From Rhizobium sp. CCGE 510 (GTDB lineage: Bacteria; Pseudomonadota; Alphaproteobacteria; Rhizobiales; Rhizobiaceae), in NCBI RefSeq assembly GCF_000292525.1, contig NZ_AEYF01000039.1, forward strand, positions 119,534-183,533: a stretch of DNA of 64,000 bases, read 5' to 3'. This document shows positions 1 to 8,408 of this stretch, in pieces. Positions within the stretch are counted from its first letter, which is position 1; every line of letters starts with the position of its first letter. The notes beneath the pieces were generated by a model, which worked only from the letters and a program-made list of their open reading frames with translations, did no database searches and was not told the origin of the DNA. The position numbers and the translations under genes are program-made.

Positions 1-1
1 T

Positions 2-142
2 TCCATGAAGCTCTTCGAAGAGCTGCTTATGGATGAGGAAGGCCATATCGACTTCCTCGAAACGCAGCTCGATCTGCTCGGGAAAATCGGCGAGAGCAAA
101 TATGGCCAGCTCAACGCCGATTCCGCCAACGAAGCCGAATAG
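2..142 (+). CDS. bfr: Bacterioferritin, C-terminal fragment
   Basis: The window opens inside this gene; only the last 46 residues and the TAG stop are visible. They begin SMKLFEELLMDEEGHIDFLE and continue with a second amphipathic stretch containing LDLLGKIGESKYGQLNA, which is the typical last helices of bacterioferritin. The pair EEGH fits the E-x-x-H metal ligands of the di-iron ferroxidase centre. Bacterioferritin forms a cytoplasmic 24-subunit shell that oxidises and stores iron. The start and promoter lie outside the window, so nothing can be said about regulation. It converges on rppH with a shared hairpin between them. Confidence 0.85.
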   Translation, partial: SMKLFEELLMDEEGHIDFLETQLDLLGKIGESKYGQLNADSANEAE

Positions 143-152
143 CGTTCGAACG

Positions 153-180
153 AACACCGGCCGGCTGGGCGGCCGGTGTT
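153..180. terminator. Hairpin between convergent bfr and rppH
   Basis: Perfect 11-bp stem (AACACCGGCCG at 153-163, complement at 170-180) with a 6-nt loop, 10 bases after the bfr stop. There is no strong T-run on either side, so it may be a weak bidirectional terminator or a 3' stabilising hairpin. Confidence 0.55.
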
Positions 181-204
181 GCGCATCCGATCATCCCGTA
201 TCGG

Positions 205-738
205 TCAGTCTTCCGATTGCAGTCCTGCCAGATGCTGGAATTCGGCCACCACCTGGTCGTAGACGCTGCGCTTGAAGGGGACGATCAGTCCCGGCAGTTC
301 CTGCATCGGCTTCCATTCCCAGGAATCGAATTCCGGCTCGTGGCCGCCGGGCGGTGGGTTGATGGCGATCTCGCTGTCGTCGCCGTCGAAGCGGAAGGCG
401 AACCAGCGCTGGGTCTGGCCGCGGAATTTTCCCCTCAACCCGATGCCGATCAGTGCCGGCGGCAGATCATAATTGATCCAGTTTCCTGCTTCGGCAAGCA
501 GGGTCACCGTCTTGATGCCGGTCTCCTCGTAGAGTTCGCGGTAGGCGGCGTCCAGCGGATCCTCGCCCTTGTCAATGCCGCCCTGCGGCATCTGCCAAAG
601 CTGCGGCGAGCCGTCATATTCCGAATTGCCATCGGGAATGCGTCGCCCGGCCCAGACAAGGCCATCGCGGTTCAGGATCATTACGCCGACGCAGGGGCGG
701 TAGGGTAGATCCTCGGCTTTTACGGGCGCCTGGCTCAT
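205..738 (-). CDS. rppH: RNA pyrophosphohydrolase (Nudix hydrolase)
   Basis: Encodes 177 aa, the usual size for alphaproteobacterial RppH (also called IalA/NudH). The Nudix box spans about residues 53-75, starting GGIDKGED and ending RELYEETGI, which keeps the G-x5-E-x7-R-E-x2-E-E-x-G pattern with all metal-binding glutamates. The N-terminal YRPCVGVMILNRDG strand is characteristic of this subfamily. The enzyme removes pyrophosphate from 5'-triphosphorylated RNA and dinucleoside polyphosphates, starting RNA decay. It is the last gene of a minus-strand run after the YibQ-like gene, 26 bp downstream of it, so the two are probably co-transcribed. Confidence 0.92.
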   Translation of the reverse strand: MSQAPVKAEDLPYRPCVGVMILNRDGLVWAGRRIPDGNSEYDGSPQLWQMPQGGIDKGEDPLDAAYRELYEETGIKTVTLLAEAGNWINYDLPPALIGIGLRGKFRGQTQRWFAFRFDGDDSEIAINPPPGGHEPEFDSWEWKPMQELPGLIVPFKRSVYDQVVAEFQHLAGLQSED

Positions 739-764
739 CTTCTTCTCCGTTCAGGGAATTTGTG

Positions 765-1961
765 TCAGGGATTTTTGGGGTCGCTGGAAAGGGCGGCGAC
801 GCCGACGATCTCGATGCCGCGCATTGCAGCCTCCTCGCTCCATTTGGCGATGGCATCGACGCTCTCATCGAAAGCCGAGGCGACGCCGATCGCCTGGCCG
901 TTCTTGCGGGCGATGCGCTCGAGTTCGTCGAGCTTCTTCAGGACGGCGTTGATATCGAGCTGGCCGTCGAGCTGCAGATCGGCGAAGGCATAGGGCAGCT
1001 CGGTTCCCCTGGCGACCGCCGCCGTCTTCGACTGCGCCGACGTGCCGTCGTCGAGGAACAGCAGGCCGCGCTTGCCGATATCGCGCATGACAGGTTCCAT
1101 GGCGGTGGAATCGGACAGGAAACGTCCGCCGAGATAATTCATGACGCCGGTATAATTGGTGATCTCGCCCATCGCCTTGTGCAGGTTCTCGATGTTGCGG
1201 GCGGCCGGTTTTGTCGTCAGTAACGTCTCCGGGCCGGGATCATTCGCCGGGTAATCAAACGGCTCGAGCGGTACCTGCAAAAGAATCTCGTGGCCGCCGC
1301 GTCGGGCTTCCTGCATCCAGCGCTGCAGGCTGTTGCCACTTGCGGCAAAGGCGAAGGTGATTTCCTCCGGCAATTCGGCGATGGCGCGCTGCGTTCCGGT
1401 CTGGCTGAGCCCGAGGCCGCTGACGACGATAGCGATGCGGACACCGCGGGCCCCGGACGAGGGACGGGCATATTGATCCATCGGGCGGCGGCCATCAGGG
1501 CCGACGATCGGAAGCCTGCCAAACGGGGTTTCCTCAAGCAGTGCTTCATTCGGCTGGGCCGCCATGCGCGGATCCTGGCCGATCTGCATGGCATCCACCA
1601 GCACCGGCCCGCTGCCGTCGCGCGGGCGGGGGCTGTATTTGGTGACGACGGAGCCGTCGCCAGTGACCATCTGTTCGACAGTCGCGCCCGAGCGTGGTTC
1701 GGCGCGGGGCATGCCGTCCGGCGTCTTGGCGGTTGTCGCTAGTGGCTGAGGGGTATTGGAGGGCGGTGTTGCGACTTGTTCGGCCGCGGGTGATTTGGTG
1801 CGTTCGATCCCATCGCCGCGAAACGCCGTATAGAGAGAAAAGCCGCCTATCGCGAAAAGACAAAGACTGGCGGCGATACGGCCCAGGCGCAGAACACCCG
1901 GACGTCGGCTGCCGGTTTTGCGGTTGCGGCCGCCCAAAGGCGCATGCAGGTCCGTTCCCAA
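765..1961 (-). CDS. Divergent polysaccharide deacetylase family protein (YibQ/DUF610-like)
   Basis: 398 aa from a TTG start at 1961, chosen because the protein then begins MGTDLHAPLGG, the usual N-terminus in rhizobia, with a GGAGCGGGTG ribosome-binding stretch upstream; an in-frame GTG at 1994 is an alternative. One membrane segment near residues 30-50 (LGRIAASLCLFAIGGFSLY) anchors a periplasmic domain. The domain starts about residue 175 with VRIAIVVSGLGLSQTGT and has NYLGGRFLSD and FLDDGTSAQS motifs of the divergent deacetylase family. The biochemical activity of this family is not established. It follows ctpA and the EnvC-like gene, the common cell-envelope order in alphaproteobacteria. 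Confidence 0.85.
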   Translation of the reverse strand: MGTDLHAPLGGRNRKTGSRRPGVLRLGRIAASLCLFAIGGFSLYTAFRGDGIERTKSPAAEQVATPPSNTPQPLATTAKTPDGMPRAEPRSGATVEQMVTGDGSVVTKYSPRPRDGSGPVLVDAMQIGQDPRMAAQPNEALLEETPFGRLPIVGPDGRRPMDQYARPSSGARGVRIAIVVSGLGLSQTGTQRAIAELPEEITFAFAASGNSLQRWMQEARRGGHEILLQVPLEPFDYPANDPGPETLLTTKPAARNIENLHKAMGEITNYTGVMNYLGGRFLSDSTAMEPVMRDIGKRGLLFLDDGTSAQSKTAAVARGTELPYAFADLQLDGQLDINAVLKKLDELERIARKNGQAIGVASAFDESVDAIAKWSEEAAMRGIEIVGVAALSSDPKNP

Positions 1962-2001
1962 TTTTTCACCCGCTCCAAAACCGGGAAACAGCACAAAGGC
2001 T

Positions 2002-2028
2002 CAAGGCCGGGCGAGATGCCCGGCCTTG
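2002..2028 (-). terminator. Hairpin between ctpA and the YibQ-like gene
   Basis: Perfect 11-bp stem (2002-2012 with 2018-2028) around a 5-nt loop. Read on the minus strand it is followed by AGCCTTTGTG, only mildly T-rich. It may end or attenuate transcription leaving ctpA, while leaving the downstream gene partly co-transcribed. Confidence 0.5.
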
Positions 2029-2037
2029 AGGTGATCG

Positions 2038-3360
2038 TTACTTGGCGACGACGGCCTTATCAGGGTTCGGCGGGAAGGCCTGATCGGTCTTCTTGCCGCG
2101 CAGAAGGTCGAGCGCATAGTTCAGCTGCACGTCGTCCTTCGGGTCCGGCGGAACATAGGCAACCGAGCCCGAACCTTCATCGGTCTCGCTCTGGCCCTTG
2201 ATGTGGCCGCGCAGGCTGGATTCGCCCTCGGTCACCATCTTGCCCTGCAGTTCCTGCGGCAGCGGCTCCTCGACCTTGATGTCGGGGGTGATGCCGGTGC
2301 CCTGGATCGAGCGGCCCGACGGCGTGTAGTAGAGCGCCGTGGTCAGGCGCAGCGCGCCATTTTCGCCGAGCGGGATGATCGTCTGGACGGAGCCCTTGCC
2401 GAAAGAGCGGGTACCGAGAACGGTGGCGCGGCGCAGATCCTGAAGAGCGCCGGCGACGATTTCCGATGCGGAAGCCGAACCGCCGTTGATCAAGACGATA
2501 ACCGGCTTGCCATCCGTCAGGTCGCCCGGACCGGCATTGAAGCGGCGGGTTTCATCGGGATTGCGGCCGCGGGTCGAAACGACTTCGCCGCGTTCCAGCA
2601 GGGCATCGGAGACGTTGATCGCCTGGTCGAGCAGACCGCCCGGATTGAGGCGCAGGTCGAGGACATAACCCTTCAGCTTGTCGGCCGGAACGGTATCCTT
2701 GATCTTCTTGATCGCCTTTTCCATGTCGGGATAGGTCTTCTCCGTGAAGGAGATGATGCGGAGATAACCGACATCGTCCTCGACACGCGACTTGACGGCC
2801 TGGACGGCGACGACGTCACGGACGACCGTCAGCTCGATCGGCTTGTCAGCGCCCTTGCGGATCAGCGTCAGCTTGATCGGGGTGTTGACGGCGCCGCGCA
2901 TCTTCTCGACGGCGTCTTCAAGCTTCAGGCCACGCACGGATTGGCCATCGATCTCGGAAATATAGTCACCGGCGAGAACGCCGGCCTTGGCGGCGGGCGT
3001 ATCGTCGATCGGGGTGATGACCTTGACGAGTTCGTCTTCCATCGTGACTTCGATGCCGAGGCCGCCGAACTCGCCCTTGGTCTGGGTGCGCATGTCCTCG
3101 GCGTCCTTGGCATTCATGTAGCTCGAATGCGGATCCAGCGAGGAGAGCATGCCGTTGATGGCGTTCTCGATCAGCTTGTCTTCGGCCGGCGGCGTCACGT
3201 ATTGGGCGCGCACACGCTCGAAGACATCGCCGAACACCGAGAGTTCCTTGTACGTCGAGGATCCGGCCGCTTCTGCCGGCACACCCGCCGAGTAAATAAC
3301 GCTCATTGCGGTCGCACCCATCAATGCGCCGACCAGAACAAGAGAAGCCCTACGAATCAT
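2038..3360 (-). CDS. ctpA: Carboxyl-terminal processing protease, S41 family
   Basis: 440 aa from the ATG at 3360, which gives a clean signal/anchor sequence (MIRRASLVLVGALMGATAMS). An upstream extension to 3498 lies entirely within the preceding gene and has no family similarity. A PDZ domain follows at about residues 85-170 (GLGIEVTMEDELVKVITPI) and the S41 core contains the Ser-Lys dyad: the middle serine of GGSASASE at about residue 297 and the lysine of SFGKGS 25 residues later at 322, the canonical spacing. CtpA degrades or trims periplasmic envelope proteins. The start overlaps the EnvC-like stop by 11 bp, so translation is probably coupled. Confidence 0.93.
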   Translation of the reverse strand: MIRRASLVLVGALMGATAMSVIYSAGVPAEAAGSSTYKELSVFGDVFERVRAQYVTPPAEDKLIENAINGMLSSLDPHSSYMNAKDAEDMRTQTKGEFGGLGIEVTMEDELVKVITPIDDTPAAKAGVLAGDYISEIDGQSVRGLKLEDAVEKMRGAVNTPIKLTLIRKGADKPIELTVVRDVVAVQAVKSRVEDDVGYLRIISFTEKTYPDMEKAIKKIKDTVPADKLKGYVLDLRLNPGGLLDQAINVSDALLERGEVVSTRGRNPDETRRFNAGPGDLTDGKPVIVLINGGSASASEIVAGALQDLRRATVLGTRSFGKGSVQTIIPLGENGALRLTTALYYTPSGRSIQGTGITPDIKVEEPLPQELQGKMVTEGESSLRGHIKGQSETDEGSGSVAYVPPDPKDDVQLNYALDLLRGKKTDQAFPPNPDKAVVAK

Positions 3361-4783
3361 TGCGTGCCTTTCCAGTATCTTTGGCGGTCCACCATGGTCG
3401 GGAATCGACCGGTTTACCGTCCTTTCGAAATTCAATGTAAAGCGTTGGCCGGTCCGTTGCCAGCGCCAATGCAGTTGCGCTTGCCACTCTTTTCGCACCC
3501 ATCACGGCGAGCGGTTCGCCGGAGAAAACGAACTTTCCCTGCCGGGTATTGATTGTATCCATTCCCGAGAGAACCAAGTGGTAGCCATCGCCGGTGTCGA
3601 GGATGATCATCTGGCCGTAGCTGCGGAAAGCGCCGGCAAAAACCACCAAGCCATCGGCAGGCGCCGTCACCACCGTCTCCGGATTGGTGGCGACCGTCAT
3701 TCCCATGGCCTCGTGCCCGGTGCCGTCGGCATCGCCGAACTGGCGCAGGATATCGCCCGCAACGGGCACCTCCAATTTCGCCTTCAATTCTCCGAACGGA
3801 TATGCGGGCGCAATGCGGTTTTTATCGGGCACACCGCTGTCGGCCAAGGCCTTGGCCTGGGCGCGCTGCTCGTCCGTCATCAGCTTGCGGTTCTCCTCCG
3901 CCTGGCGAGCGGCGGCGGCGGCGTCGCGCACCGAAGCAATCTCGGATTCCATCGAGGCGACGAGGCCTTCAAGGCTGGTCGCCTTGCCAGCCAGTTCCTC
4001 GGAGCGCTTCCTCTCGGCCGTGAGTTCGGCGGCATTGCTGCGGCTGAGCTTATCGTTTTCGGCAAGCAGCAGGTCCATACGCCGCTCTTCCTCGATGCCG
4101 TTCGTCATCGTCGCAGTCAGGCTAGCCTTCTCGGCGGCACTTGCGGTCTGCAATGCGGCAAGGCTTGCAAGGTCTCCGGCAAGCTTGTCGGTCTCCTTGC
4201 GGATGCCGGGCACGACGGCGCCAAGCAGGATGGCGCTGCGCACGGAGGCGAGCGCGTCATCAGGGGTGACAAGCAAAGCGGGCGGCGGGTTGCGGCCCAT
4301 GCGCTGGAGCGCTGCCAGCACCTCGGCGAGAAGGCCGCGCCGCTCGTGCAGGGAACGGCGGATGCCATCCTCCTTGACGCCGAGATCGGCAAGCTTCTTC
4401 TCGCTTGCGAGGATCTGCTGGTCGAGCGCCTTGCGGCGGGCAGCGGACTCGATCAGTGCCTGGCGAATGCTTTGCGTGCTCTTTTCCAGATCCGCGATGC
4501 TCTGTTTGAGCGCGCTCACCTTGTCGGCGGAGAGGCTGATCGTTTTCGCCAGGGTTGCGAGTTCGGTCCGGGTCTCATCCCGTTTGGCGGAAAGTTCGGC
4601 GGCCGGATCGGGAGGCGGCGGTTCGGCTGCCGGCTGGGGTGCGGATGATTGCGCAGCCTCGGGTGCGGCATCCTGGGCCTGGACGATGAAGGGATCTGCC
4701 GACACGGCAATCACCGCTATACCGACACCGGCCGCGATAGCCGGCAGGATCATGCGGTATCGCCTGGTTGCTTCTCTCGTCAT
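3350..4783 (-). CDS. EnvC-like murein hydrolase activator (degenerate LytM/M23)
   Basis: 477 aa with an N-terminal membrane/signal stretch (about residues 10-37), a Pro/Ala-rich linker, two long coiled-coil stretches (about 65-330), and a C-terminal LytM-like domain from about residue 345. The peptidase residues of active M23 enzymes look replaced: DTGDGYHLVLSG occupies the place of the usual D-H-G-N-G-Y...Y-x-H, so the HxH zinc motif is absent. This is the arrangement of EnvC, which activates N-acetylmuramoyl-L-alanine amidases at the septum rather than cutting peptidoglycan itself. Its partner here would be an amidase elsewhere in the genome. It overlaps ctpA. Confidence 0.87.
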   Translation of the reverse strand: MTREATRRYRMILPAIAAGVGIAVIAVSADPFIVQAQDAAPEAAQSSAPQPAAEPPPPDPAAELSAKRDETRTELATLAKTISLSADKVSALKQSIADLEKSTQSIRQALIESAARRKALDQQILASEKKLADLGVKEDGIRRSLHERRGLLAEVLAALQRMGRNPPPALLVTPDDALASVRSAILLGAVVPGIRKETDKLAGDLASLAALQTASAAEKASLTATMTNGIEEERRMDLLLAENDKLSRSNAAELTAERKRSEELAGKATSLEGLVASMESEIASVRDAAAAARQAEENRKLMTDEQRAQAKALADSGVPDKNRIAPAYPFGELKAKLEVPVAGDILRQFGDADGTGHEAMGMTVATNPETVVTAPADGLVVFAGAFRSYGQMIILDTGDGYHLVLSGMDTINTRQGKFVFSGEPLAVMGAKRVASATALALATDRPTLYIEFRKDGKPVDSRPWWTAKDTGKARNDS

Positions 4784-4881
4784 GCGTGTTGGGGCACTTT
4801 CTCAAATCGCGCGAAGACTAAGCTGATTTGGCGCGCTTTGCCAGAAAGTTTGAAGCACAATGGACCGGCAGCCAAACACGG

Positions 4882-4917
4882 CTGCGTGACGCAGGCAAAC
4901 AGGCTTGCGTCACGCAG
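4882..4917. other. Perfect 12-bp inverted repeat downstream of rlmH
   Basis: CTGCGTGACGCA at 4882-4893 and its exact complement at 4906-4917 with a 12-nt loop, in the 186-bp gap between rlmH and the EnvC-like gene. There is no T-run, so it may be a Rho-assisted terminator, an RNA-stability hairpin or an operator of the downstream gene. Confidence 0.5.
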
Positions 4918-4969
4918 ATACACTGCGCGACAATGCGACGCACTGCCGGCGCATGAGGCCGACGCGGCA

Positions 4970-5452
4970 TCAGACGCGGTGATACGGGTGGCCGGACAGG
5001 ATGGTGACGGCGCGATAAAGCTGTTCGGCAATCAGCGTCCGCACGAGTTGATGCGGCCAGGTCATTTTGCCCAGACAAAGCGTGGCGTCGGCACGGTCAT
5101 AGAGGGAGGGATCGAGCCCGTCGGCGCCGCCAATGGCGATGGTCAGCTCGCGTTTGCCCTGATCGCGATAGGAGCCGAGCAGGCTTGCGAAGGCTTCGCT
5201 GTCGAGCGCCTTGCCGCGTTCATCGAGGAGAATGAGGATGCTGCCATCGGCAAGCGATTTCACGAGCTGCGCCGCTTCCTCGCGCTTGCGGGTTTCCGCG
5301 TTGGAGGCGCGGCTCTCGGCAACTTCGGCAACACGGGACAGTTCGAGGCCGACGGCAGGGCCGGCCTTGGCGAAACGGTCGAAATAACGGGCCGCAAGAT
5401 CCTTTTCGGGGCCGGATTTTAGCCGTCCCACCGCAAAAAGACCAATTCGCAT
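4970..5452 (-). CDS. rlmH: 23S rRNA (pseudouridine1915-N3)-methyltransferase
   Basis: 160 aa, matching the family length. It begins MRIGLFAVGRLKSGPE and carries the SPOUT-fold S-adenosylmethionine knot region: LILLDERGKALDSE (about 72-85), the glycine-rich FxIGGADGL loop (about 105-114) and the closing LxLGKMTWPHQLVR, followed by the conserved C-terminal EQLYRA and GHPYHRV tail that ends in the active site. It methylates pseudouridine 1915 in helix 69 of 23S rRNA in assembled ribosomes. It follows rsfS by 118 bp, the standard bacterial pairing, and probably shares its transcript. Confidence 0.95.
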   Translation of the reverse strand: MRIGLFAVGRLKSGPEKDLAARYFDRFAKAGPAVGLELSRVAEVAESRASNAETRKREEAAQLVKSLADGSILILLDERGKALDSEAFASLLGSYRDQGKRELTIAIGGADGLDPSLYDRADATLCLGKMTWPHQLVRTLIAEQLYRAVTILSGHPYHRV

Positions 5453-5570
5453 TCATCCGCTCCTGCTGATGCGGCACATCTTGCGCGCAAGGCGCCACTG
5501 GCCGGCTTCTGATGTTTTCCGGCCAGTCAATGCCACGTTTCAGGCGCCGGACAGAATGCCGGCCTGCCTG

Positions 5571-5984
5571 TCAGTGCCGTGTTTCTTCATCCATATCCGG
5601 AGCCGCCCACATCTTTTCGATGTTGTAGAACTCGCGGATTTCGGGACGGAACACGTGCACGATAATGTCACCGGTGTCGATCAGGACCCAATCGCCGCCT
5701 TCCTGACCTTCGACGCGGGCCGTACCGAGGCCGTCGTCCTTCAGGTCGGTGAGCAGGTGATCCGAGATCGCCATGACATGCCTGCTCGAGCGGCCGGAGA
5801 CGACGATCATGTAGTCTCCCAGCGCCGATTTTCCGGCAATGTCGATGGTGACGATATCTTCAGCTTTGGAGTCCTCGAGGCTGGCGAGGACGGTTTCTAG
5901 GGCGCGGGCGGCGGCATCGGCGCCACGTTCCGCACTCTTCGGGATAACGGCGAACGTCTTTCCCTTGGCGTGTACTGTTGTCAG
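5571..5984 (-). CDS. rsfS: Ribosome silencing factor
   Basis: The RsfS core is plain: KAEDIVTIDIAGKSALGDYM, then SGRSSRHVMAISDHL, GDWVLIDTGDIIVHVF and REFYNIEKMW. RsfS binds uL14 on the 50S subunit and blocks subunit joining during starvation. The start is uncertain. The family N-terminus (TTVHAKGKTFAV) begins directly after a CTG at 5984, which has an AGGAAAGGG Shine-Dalgarno stretch a few bases upstream, giving 137 aa. In-frame ATGs at 6014 and 6062 would add 10 or 26 residues but lack good ribosome-binding sites. In many alphaproteobacteria this gene directly follows nadD; here about 4 kb separates them. Confidence 0.9.
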   Translation of the reverse strand: MTTVHAKGKTFAVIPKSAERGADAAARALETVLASLEDSKAEDIVTIDIAGKSALGDYMIVVSGRSSRHVMAISDHLLTDLKDDGLGTARVEGQEGGDWVLIDTGDIIVHVFRPEIREFYNIEKMWAAPDMDEETRH

Positions 5985-6223
5985 TGCTTTCCCTTTCCTG
6001 GAATGACAAACCATGCACAACACGAGATCCGATCGAGACCGGATCATGGTTAAGATAGGCATCAAACCATTAATGTTTCAAGACGTGCTAAGATACAGAA
6101 CGGTCGAAAATCCGATCTGGCGTCTGAATTGAAGAATATTGCCGCGCGGGCTGCTGGTGCGGGCGGTGTACAGTTTCCGTACCGCCGCGTAAAGTGCGGC
6201 GAATTCCACGATTTCACGATTCG

Positions 6224-6601
6224 ATGACCGATTCAGCCGCAAAAACACTCGTGCCCGTCCTGCGAATCAGCTTCCCGGATGAGGATCGGCTCGGCCATGG
6301 CAAGATGGAGCTGCTGGAACACATCCGCCAGACCGGATCAATCTCGGCGGCGGGACGGGCGATGGACATGTCCTATCGGCGGGCATGGCTGCTGGTCAGC
6401 GAGATGAACCGGATGTTCTCAGAACAGGTGGTGGAGCCGCAGCGCGGCGGGCAGAAGGGCGGCGGCGCGGCGCTGACGCCGTTCGGCGAGGAATTGCTCG
6501 AGTGTTTCCGCCGGATGGAAAGGACGATGCGCGAAAGCCTTGCCGAAGATCTCGCCTGGCTCGAGGGCAAACGCAACCTGCAGCAGCGCGAGTGCGGCTG
6601 A
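6224..6601 (+). CDS. ModE-like winged-helix regulator without molybdate-binding domain
   Basis: 125 aa from ATG 6224 (an upstream GTG at 6194 is possible). The single domain is the LysR-type winged helix of ModE: GHGKMELLEHIRQTGSISAAG, MDMSYRRAWLLVSEMN, then a basic wing ending GGGAALTPFGEELL. E. coli ModE has a further C-terminal tandem TOBE domain that binds molybdate; here the protein stops shortly after the dimerisation helix. Its stop abuts the modC stop tail to tail with no gap. A role as repressor of modABC is inferred from the neighbourhood and from dyads ahead of modA; how it would sense molybdate is unclear. Confidence 0.83.
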   Translation: MTDSAAKTLVPVLRISFPDEDRLGHGKMELLEHIRQTGSISAAGRAMDMSYRRAWLLVSEMNRMFSEQVVEPQRGGQKGGGAALTPFGEELLECFRRMERTMRESLAEDLAWLEGKRNLQQRECG

Positions 6602-7669
6602 TCAGGCCTCCAGGGCAACTGTCTTGATGACGGCGAAGACGGCCTTTCCCGGCTGGAGATCGAGACGCTCGCAGGAGAGTGTCGTGATGCGGGAAAGAAT
6701 GATATCGCCGCCGCAGTCGAGCCGGATTTCCACCGTCCCGTCGTCATCCGATGATATCGCTTCGATCCTGCCTTCGAGAATATTCAGCGCGCTGAGGCCC
6801 TCGGGTCTGGTGGTCGCCAGCATGACGTCGCGGGACGGAATGCGGACGCGCACCGGTCTGCCTGAAGTAAGGGCTGTACTCGGAATATGCAGCCGGGAGG
6901 ATTTCAGGGCTACGGTCGACAGGCGGTGGTGCGGATCGAAGCTTTCGACGGTGCCTTCGAGCAGCGCGCCCGCCTCTTTCCGGTCGGTCGCCGCAGAGGG
7001 ACGGCTCAATATGTCGACGGCCGGGCCGATCGCTTCCACCTTGCCGTCGCGCATGACGACGACCTGGTTTGCCAGCCGCGCCACTTCGGCGATCGAATGG
7101 CTGACATAGACGATCGGAATTTCCGTCTCGTCGCGCAATCGCTCCAGATACGGCAGGATCTCGGCCTTGCGCGCGTCGTCGAGGGCGGCGAGCGGCTCGT
7201 CCATCAACAGCAGGCGGGGCGAGGAGAGCAGCGCGCGACCGATGGCGACGCGCTGCTTCTCGCCGCCGGAAAGTTTTGCGGGGCTGCGTTCGAGCAGCGG
7301 CTCGATGCCGAGCAGGTCGACGATGTGGTCGAAGCTCTCGCCGCGTGCCGCTCCGGCCGCGAACCAGCGGCCATAGGCGAGATTGGCGCGGACGCTGAGA
7401 TGCGGGAAAAGCCGAGCCTCCTGGAAGACATAACCGAAGCGGCGGCGATGTTTCGGGATGAAGATGCCGGTTGCGATTTCGGTCAGCAGCTCGCCGTCGA
7501 GAACGACCCGGCCTTCGTCCGGGCGGGCGAGGCCGGCGATGATGCGGATCATCGAGGTCTTGCCGGAGCCGGAGCGGCCGAACAGCGCGGTGACGCCGCG
7601 CTCGGAGGTGAAGGCGGCGTCGAGCGAAAAGGCGCCGAGCCGCTGTTTTACTTCGACGATCAGCGTCAT
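6602..7669 (-). CDS. modC: Molybdate ABC transporter ATP-binding protein
   Basis: 355 aa. Walker A is FGRSGSGKTSMIR (about residues 30-42), the Q-loop lies in YVFQEARLFPHLSV, the signature is LSGGEKQRVAIGRALL, and Walker B is LLLMDEPLAALD. A C-terminal TOBE domain (from about residue 285, LSALNILEGRIEAI onwards) is typical of ModC and can bind molybdate. It energises ModB for molybdate import. Its start overlaps the modB stop by 4 bp, so translation is coupled. It converges on the ModE-like gene. Confidence 0.94.
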   Translation of the reverse strand: MTLIVEVKQRLGAFSLDAAFTSERGVTALFGRSGSGKTSMIRIIAGLARPDEGRVVLDGELLTEIATGIFIPKHRRRFGYVFQEARLFPHLSVRANLAYGRWFAAGAARGESFDHIVDLLGIEPLLERSPAKLSGGEKQRVAIGRALLSSPRLLLMDEPLAALDDARKAEILPYLERLRDETEIPIVYVSHSIAEVARLANQVVVMRDGKVEAIGPAVDILSRPSAATDRKEAGALLEGTVESFDPHHRLSTVALKSSRLHIPSTALTSGRPVRVRIPSRDVMLATTRPEGLSALNILEGRIEAISSDDDGTVEIRLDCGGDIILSRITTLSCERLDLQPGKAVFAVIKTVALEA

Positions 7670-8367
7670 TCCGGATCGATCCTTTGGCCGGCGAGACGGG
7701 CGAGGAATTCGGAGGCAAGCAGGGCTGCCATGGAAATGACGACGGCGACAAGCGTTAGGCGCAGGGCGCCGGCATCGCCGCCCGGCACTTGGGTAAAAGT
7801 GTAGATCGCTGCCGACAGCGTCTGGGTTTCGCCTGGGATGTTGGAGACGAAGGTGATCGTCGCACCGAATTCGCCCATCGCTTTGGCGAAGGAAAGGATC
7901 ATGCCAGCGATGATGCCGGGCAAGGTCAGCGGCAGGGTGATCGTCAGAAACACCCAGAAGGGACCGGCGCCGAGCGTTCCGGCCGCCTCCTCCAGCTTGC
8001 GGTCGACCGCCTCAATCGACAGGCGGATGCTGCGCACCATCAGCGGAAAGGCCATGATGGCGCAAGCGAGTGCTGCGCCTGTCCAGCGGAAGGAAAAGAC
8101 GATGCCGAGATACTGGTCGAGCAGGCTGCCGATCGGGCCACGGCGGCCGAACAGGATGAGGAGCAGGAAACCGGTAACGACAGGGGGCAGGATCAACGGC
8201 AGGTGAACGATGCCGTTCAGCACCGACTTGCCCCAGAAGCGGCCTCGGGCAAGCAGCAGGGCGACGAGGATGCCGAAGGGCAGGCTCGCCAGCATGGCGA
8301 CGAGCGAGACGCGCAGGCTGAGCAGGATCGCCGTCCATTCCTCGTTGCTCAGGCCCAACGTATCCAA
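7666..8367 (-). CDS. modB: Molybdate ABC transporter permease
   Basis: 233 aa with about five membrane helices. The EAA loop reads EEAAGTLGAGPFWVFLTITLPL, the coupling site for ModC, and FAKAMGEFGATITFVSNIPGETQTL is the strongly conserved ModB motif near the substrate gate. Starts at ATG 8367. It lies between modA (upstream, separated by 271 bp that hold a palindromic repeat) and modC (4-bp overlap). Confidence 0.94.
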   Translation of the reverse strand: MDTLGLSNEEWTAILLSLRVSLVAMLASLPFGILVALLLARGRFWGKSVLNGIVHLPLILPPVVTGFLLLILFGRRGPIGSLLDQYLGIVFSFRWTGAALACAIMAFPLMVRSIRLSIEAVDRKLEEAAGTLGAGPFWVFLTITLPLTLPGIIAGMILSFAKAMGEFGATITFVSNIPGETQTLSAAIYTFTQVPGGDAGALRLTLVAVVISMAALLASEFLARLAGQRIDPE

Positions 8368-8408
8368 ATGCGGCTATCTCCCCTGGAAATTCGGTGTCAC
8401 CCGGTGCC

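Noticed and set aside
2203..3552. 449-codon plus-strand frame opposite ctpA
   Set aside because: Shadow frame; ctpA has intact catalytic and PDZ motifs.
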